From: Streptomyces atriruber
Lineage (GTDB): Bacteria > Actinomycetota > Actinomycetes > Streptomycetales > Streptomycetaceae
NCBI RefSeq assembly: GCF_001418325.1
Contig: NZ_LIPN01000068.1
Location: forward strand, 1 to 52,242
Reading direction: 5' to 3'
DNA length: 52,242 nt
Shown: piece by piece, positions 46,114 through 52,242 of the stretch
Position numbering within the stretch: position 1 is the stretch's first letter
Layout of the letters: each line of letters starts with the position of its first letter
The notes under the pieces: model-generated
What the model saw: only the letters and a program-made list of their open reading frames with translations
Told to the model about the DNA's origin: nothing
Database searches by the model: none
Position numbers and translations under genes: made by a program

Positions 46114-46830
46114 CTACGTGGGTTCGCTTCCGGCGATGCGACGCAGAACGTCCGGCCGGACGACGATGATCCGGCGGCGGCTTGTGACGACGATCCGCCG
46201 GTCTCGCAGCTCCTTCAGGAGCCGGGCCACAGCCTCGCGAGAGGATCCGACCGAACCCGCGAACTCCTGTTGGCTGAGCGGGATGGTCAGAGCGATGCCC
46301 TCGTCCGTCCGCGTGCCGTGGGTGCGCAGGAGGTCGAGGAGCAGGACAGCAAGCCGCTCACGCACCGTGAGCGCCGCCCACTCCAGTCGGCGGCGGTCGG
46401 TCGAACGCTGTCGGTCGGTGGCGAGCCCCAGGAGCTTGAGGGCGACCTCGGGCCTCCCCGCGAGGAACCCGGTGAAGCGGCCCTGCTCGATGGCGACCGC
46501 TTCGGCCTGCTCCAGCGCGGTCACCGTGGCGGAGCGGCCGCGGCCGCTCAGGGCGGCGCCCTCTCCGATGATGTCGCCCGGGCCGCGCAGGGCGAGTAGG
46601 GCCTCGTAGCCGTTGGCCGCGGTGGCGGTGACCTTGGTCCAGCCCTGGAGGAGCAGCAGCACGTGAGTGGAGGGCTCGTCCTGGCGCATGATGACCTCAC
46701 GGGCGGGATAGCGCAGGGGGCGGCCGATGGCCAGCAGCGCGGTGCGGTCGTCCCTCTCCAGTCGGGCGAGGAAGGGCACCCGATCATCGAGGCCGTCGTC
46801 GCTCCATGCGTGCCCCAGCCCGCCGGTCAT
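46114..46830 (-). CDS. Crp/Fnr-family transcription regulator with intact cNMP-binding signature
   Basis: A 238-residue regulator. The cyclic-nucleotide-binding domain spans about residues 15-135. Its phosphate-binding cassette reads IIGEGAALSGRGRSATVTAL: Glu 90, Arg 99 and Ser 100 are the residues that hold the ribose and phosphate of cAMP in E. coli CRP. The long dimer helix follows, then a winged helix-turn-helix with SQQEFAGSVGSSREAVARLL at about residues 186-205. ATG at 46830 begins the recognisable domain; the extension to 46920 has no support. It heads the minus-strand operon, so it may respond to a nucleotide made by the cyclase-like neighbour. It is divergent from rpsL. Confidence 0.88.
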   Translation of the reverse strand: MTGGLGHAWSDDGLDDRVPFLARLERDDRTALLAIGRPLRYPAREVIMRQDEPSTHVLLLLQGWTKVTATAANGYEALLALRGPGDIIGEGAALSGRGRSATVTALEQAEAVAIEQGRFTGFLAGRPEVALKLLGLATDRQRSTDRRRLEWAALTVRERLAVLLLDLLRTHGTRTDEGIALTIPLSQQEFAGSVGSSREAVARLLKELRDRRIVVTSRRRIIVVRPDVLRRIAGSEPT

Positions 46831-46992
46831 CCCGCTGCCCCCGTGTTCACGTGCGCCGATGCCATTGATCTCGCAACCAGTCAACGTACTTGAGGTGGCC
46901 GATCGGGGAACCGGCGACAATCGGCCGCCCTGGCCTGGGGTGCTCGCGCACGAATCGAAAAGCCCGGCGTGTCGCCCCCCATCGCATTTGTT
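46831..46992. other. Gene-free stretch between crp-type gene and rpsL promoter
   Basis: No coding potential and no strong palindrome was found. It must hold the promoter of the minus-strand operon, but I see no convincing -35/-10 pair. Confidence 0.4.
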
Positions 46993-47021
46993 TTGACCGA
47001 ACCCGATGAGGTAGGTACGCT
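46993..47021 (+). promoter_or_regulatory. Candidate promoter of the str operon (rpsL-rpsG-fusA-tuf)
   Basis: TTGACC (46993-46998) and TACGCT (47016-47021) with a 17-base spacer fit the principal sigma factor. The leader to rpsL would be about 190 bases and contains no obvious terminator. Confidence 0.6.
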
Positions 47022-47216
47022 CAGACCTTGTGCCTGGGGTGTGCCTGGGCTCGCGCGCGTGTCCTCAACCGCTGCGGGAGTCCTGGAACGGCCACCGTAA
47101 TCTGCGCTCCTCTCCGCCTTGCGGCGGGAGTCTGCAGCATTCGACACACCCGACCGCGTGGGTCGGCGAAGTTCCGGGTTAGCTTTACTATTCGGCACAC
47201 AGAAACCGGAGAAGTA

Positions 47217-47588
47217 GTGCCTACGATCCAGCAGCTGGTCCGTAAGGGCCGGCAGGACAAGGTCGAGAAGAACAAGACGCCCGCACTCGAGGGTTCGCCC
47301 CAGCGCCGTGGCGTCTGCACGCGTGTGTTCACGACCACCCCGAAGAAGCCGAACTCGGCCCTGCGTAAGGTCGCGCGTGTGCGTCTGACCAGCGGGATCG
47401 AGGTCACCGCTTACATTCCGGGTGAGGGGCACAACCTGCAGGAGCACTCCATCGTGCTCGTGCGTGGTGGCCGTGTGAAGGACCTGCCTGGTGTTCGCTA
47501 CAAGATCATCCGCGGTTCCCTCGACACCCAGGGTGTCAAGAACCGCAAGCAGGCCCGCAGCCGCTACGGCGCCAAGAAGGAGAAGTAA
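47217..47588 (+). CDS. rpsL: 30S ribosomal protein S12
   Basis: Decoding-site protein of the small subunit. The 123-residue product begins [20 protein letters not shown] and is full-length. Both lysines linked to streptomycin resistance are wild type: [12 protein letters not shown] near residue 43 and GRVKDLPGV near residue 88. GTG at 47217 has CCGGAGAAG upstream; the open frame continues upstream through the leader without homology. rpsG starts two bases after the stop. Confidence 0.98.
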   Translation: MPTIQQLVRKGRQDKVEKNKTPALEGSPQRRGVCTRVFTTTPKKPNSALRKVARVRLTSGIEVTAYIPGEGHNLQEHSIVLVRGGRVKDLPGVRYKIIRGSLDTQGVKNRKQARSRYGAKKEK

Positions 47589-47590
47589 GA

Positions 47591-48061
47591 ATGCCTCGTA
47601 AGGGCCCCGCCCCGAAGCGCCCGGTCATCATCGACCCGGTCTACGGTTCTCCTCTGGTGACCTCCCTCATCAACAAGGTGCTGCTGAACGGCAAGCGCTC
47701 CACCGCCGAGCGCATCGTGTACGGCGCCATGGAGGGCCTGCGCGAGAAGACCGGCAACGACCCGGTCATCACGCTGAAGCGCGCGCTGGAAAACATCAAG
47801 CCGACCCTCGAGGTCAAGTCCCGCCGTGTCGGTGGCGCGACCTACCAGGTCCCGATCGAGGTCAAGCCGGGCCGTGCGAACACGCTCGCCCTGCGCTGGC
47901 TCGTCGGTTACTCCCGCGCCCGTCGCGAGAAGACCATGACCGAGCGTCTGCTCAACGAGCTCCTCGACGCCTCCAACGGCCTCGGTGCCGCTGTGAAGAA
48001 GCGCGAGGACACCCACAAGATGGCCGAGTCCAACAAGGCCTTCGCGCACTACCGCTGGTAG
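47591..48061 (+). CDS. rpsG: 30S ribosomal protein S7
   Basis: Primary assembly protein that organises the 3' major domain of 16S rRNA. The 156-residue product starts [20 protein letters not shown]. It contains the family signature FAHYRW at the end and [20 protein letters not shown] near residue 77. ATG at 47591 has AAGGAGAAG overlapping the end of rpsL, two bases after its stop, so translation is coupled. fusA follows after 39 bases. Confidence 0.98.
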   Translation: MPRKGPAPKRPVIIDPVYGSPLVTSLINKVLLNGKRSTAERIVYGAMEGLREKTGNDPVITLKRALENIKPTLEVKSRRVGGATYQVPIEVKPGRANTLALRWLVGYSRARREKTMTERLLNELLDASNGLGAAVKKREDTHKMAESNKAFAHYRW

Positions 48062-48100
48062 TCGCTACCCCCATCGAGACCGAGAGAAGACTGAGCCGAC

Positions 48101-50227
<2,127 letters not shown>

Positions 50228-50261
50228 CTCACCCGAGTTCACGCTTTAGGCTTGACACCAT

Positions 50262-50300
50262 CCGCCGGGGTTCGACCCCGCAGGGCAAGAACCCCGGCGG
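50262..50300 (+). terminator. Hairpin between fusA and tuf
   Basis: CCGCCGGGGTTC pairs perfectly with GAACCCCGGCGG around a 15-base loop. It may be a partial terminator or processing site that lets tuf be expressed differently from the rest of the str operon. There is no U-run. Confidence 0.6.
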
Positions 50301-50371
50301 CTGGCTTCCCAGCAAAGATCACCTGGCGCCGATGAAGCAAGGCGTACAGAACCACTCCACAGGAGGACCCA

Positions 50372-51565
<1,194 letters not shown>

Positions 51566-51629
51566 GCATTCGCTTGCCTGTGGATCGGGGAGACCCGGTT
51601 GCTCTGAACTGAGCGCATCGCAGTAACGG

Positions 51630-51663
51630 AAGGGCCCGTACGACTCCGGTCGTACGGGCCCTT
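51630..51663. terminator. Terminator after tuf, shared with the ADP-ribosylglycohydrolase-like gene
   Basis: A perfect 15-bp stem (AAGGGCCCGTACGAC with GTCGTACGGGCCCTT) with a TCCG loop is followed by CTGCTTG. It lies between convergent genes. Confidence 0.9.
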
Positions 51664-51694
51664 CTGCTTGCCCGCCGGATCTTCCGCCTCGCGC

Positions 51695-52242
51695 TCAGGC
51701 CCGGTCCCACGCCCCGCCCAGAGCCCCCAGACGCTCCCCGTACTCCACCGCCTCCACCCACTCCGGCGGCCAGCCCGACGGTCCGCGGCAGGCTCCGGCG
51801 AGCGCGCCGGTCAGCGCTGCCGTCGCCGCGGAGGCGCCCGACGTGTGGGCCGCGCGGCGGAGGGCGTTGCGGGGGTGGCGGTCCGTGGCGAGGAAGGCGT
51901 ACAGGGCGCCGGCGAGGACGGCGTCGGCCGTCCAGGCGGCGCCCACCGCCCGGCCGGGCTCGTGGTGCGGGTCGCCTGCCCGTACCGCGCTCTCCACGGC
52001 CGACAGGGCGGCCAGGCACTCGTCCCAGCCCGCCGCGATGAACTCCGCGGGGTTCGGGGCCCCGGCCCGCGCCGCCAGGTCGCCCAGCCAGTCCGTGCGG
52101 TACGTGGAGCGGGACGTCTCCGCGTGGGCGCGCAGGAGGGGCAGCAGGTCGGAGGGGGCGCAGCGGTGGCCCAGGAGGTCGACCGCGTGGGCGGCCAGGT
52201 CGCTCGCGGCCAGCGCCGTGGGGTGGCCGTGGGTGAGGGCGG
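51695..52242 (-). CDS. ADP-ribosylglycohydrolase-like protein, C-terminal part (partial at window edge)
   Basis: The frame is open from the window edge (52240 downward) to the stop at 51695-51697, about 181 residues. Visible landmarks of the family are ALTHGHPTALAASDLAAHAV near the edge and a late helix TSGASAATAALTGALAGACRG, where the active enzymes have a G-D-[ST]-D-[ST] magnesium motif. Here both aspartates are Ala (GASAA), so metal binding at this site is probably lost. WPPEWVEAVEYGERL after it is a normal family ending. The protein may be catalytically dead or bind ADP-ribose without hydrolysis. The N-terminal half lies outside the window. It is convergent with tuf. Confidence 0.78.
   Translation of the reverse strand, partial: ALTHGHPTALAASDLAAHAVDLLGHRCAPSDLLPLLRAHAETSRSTYRTDWLGDLAARAGAPNPAEFIAAGWDECLAALSAVESAVRAGDPHHEPGRAVGAAWTADAVLAGALYAFLATDRHPRNALRRAAHTSGASAATAALTGALAGACRGPSGWPPEWVEAVEYGERLGALGGAWDRA

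Noticed and set aside
47217..47588. Streptomycin-resistance substitutions in rpsL
   Set aside because: Both key lysines are wild type.
50252..50257. TTGACA as the -35 of a tuf promoter
   Set aside because: No -10-like hexamer occurs at 16-19 bases; the region there is part of the GC-rich hairpin.

Overview
The window is high-GC DNA with GTG/ATG/TTG starts, short overlaps between co-transcribed genes and actinobacterial protein sequences. The order of conserved genes (nuo-htpX, yajQ-tRNA-Tyr, tRNA-Thr-tRNA-Met-rpmG, tRNA-Trp-secE-nusG-rplKA, rplJL-rpoBC, rpsL-rpsG-fusA-tuf) is that of a Streptomyces chromosome core; the species cannot be named from sequence alone.

Layout. (1) 1-7902: end of a complex I operon, a partial upstream subunit gene followed by nuoH-I-J-K-L-M-N, all overlapping or nearly so. 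The short NuoH and the htpX neighbour suggest the second, reduced nuo cluster of Streptomyces rather than the 14-gene housekeeping one. (2) 8087-11885: membrane protease HtpX, a YccF-type membrane protein, a barstar-like and a SUKH-type protein, a GlsB-type membrane protein and YajQ. (3) 12081-17643: tRNA-Tyr with a strong terminator, then a variable stretch with a NACHT NTPase, a tiny zinc-ribbon protein, an NAD(P)-binding protein and a cytosine-deaminase-like amidohydrolase. From memory this tRNA-Tyr slot is where the element SLP1 integrates in S. coelicolor. (4) 17885-26674: tRNA-Thr, tRNA-Met, rpmG, a hadA/hadB-like dehydratase pair, two TetR modules with clear operators (one driving an MFS exporter), murB, an adenosine deaminase, an aspartate-type aminotransferase and tRNA-Trp. 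(5) 26782-40959: secE, nusG, rplK, rplA, two paralogous lipoproteins, rplJ, rplL, rpoB, rpoC, with terminators, a structured rplJ leader and candidate vegetative promoters. (6) 41019-46830: an unusual minus-strand operon lodged between rpoC and rpsL. (7) 47217-51565: the str operon rpsL-rpsG-fusA-tuf, then a degenerate ADP-ribosylglycohydrolase running off the window.

The most unusual part is region 6. Read in transcription order it encodes a Crp/Fnr regulator with an intact cyclic-nucleotide signature, a class III nucleotide-cyclase-like protein, a STAND-like protein with a degenerate P-loop and helical repeats, an SPFH/band-7-like protein, and an M48-type membrane peptidase interrupted by a single in-frame TGA. 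The C-terminus of the cyclase-like protein and the N-terminal region of the STAND-like protein carry the same short Gly/Val-rich motif, the arrangement known for effector/NLR pairs that talk through amyloid-like motifs. I propose it as a signalling or defence module; this is inference. The NACHT gene at the tRNA-Tyr slot is a second candidate defence gene.
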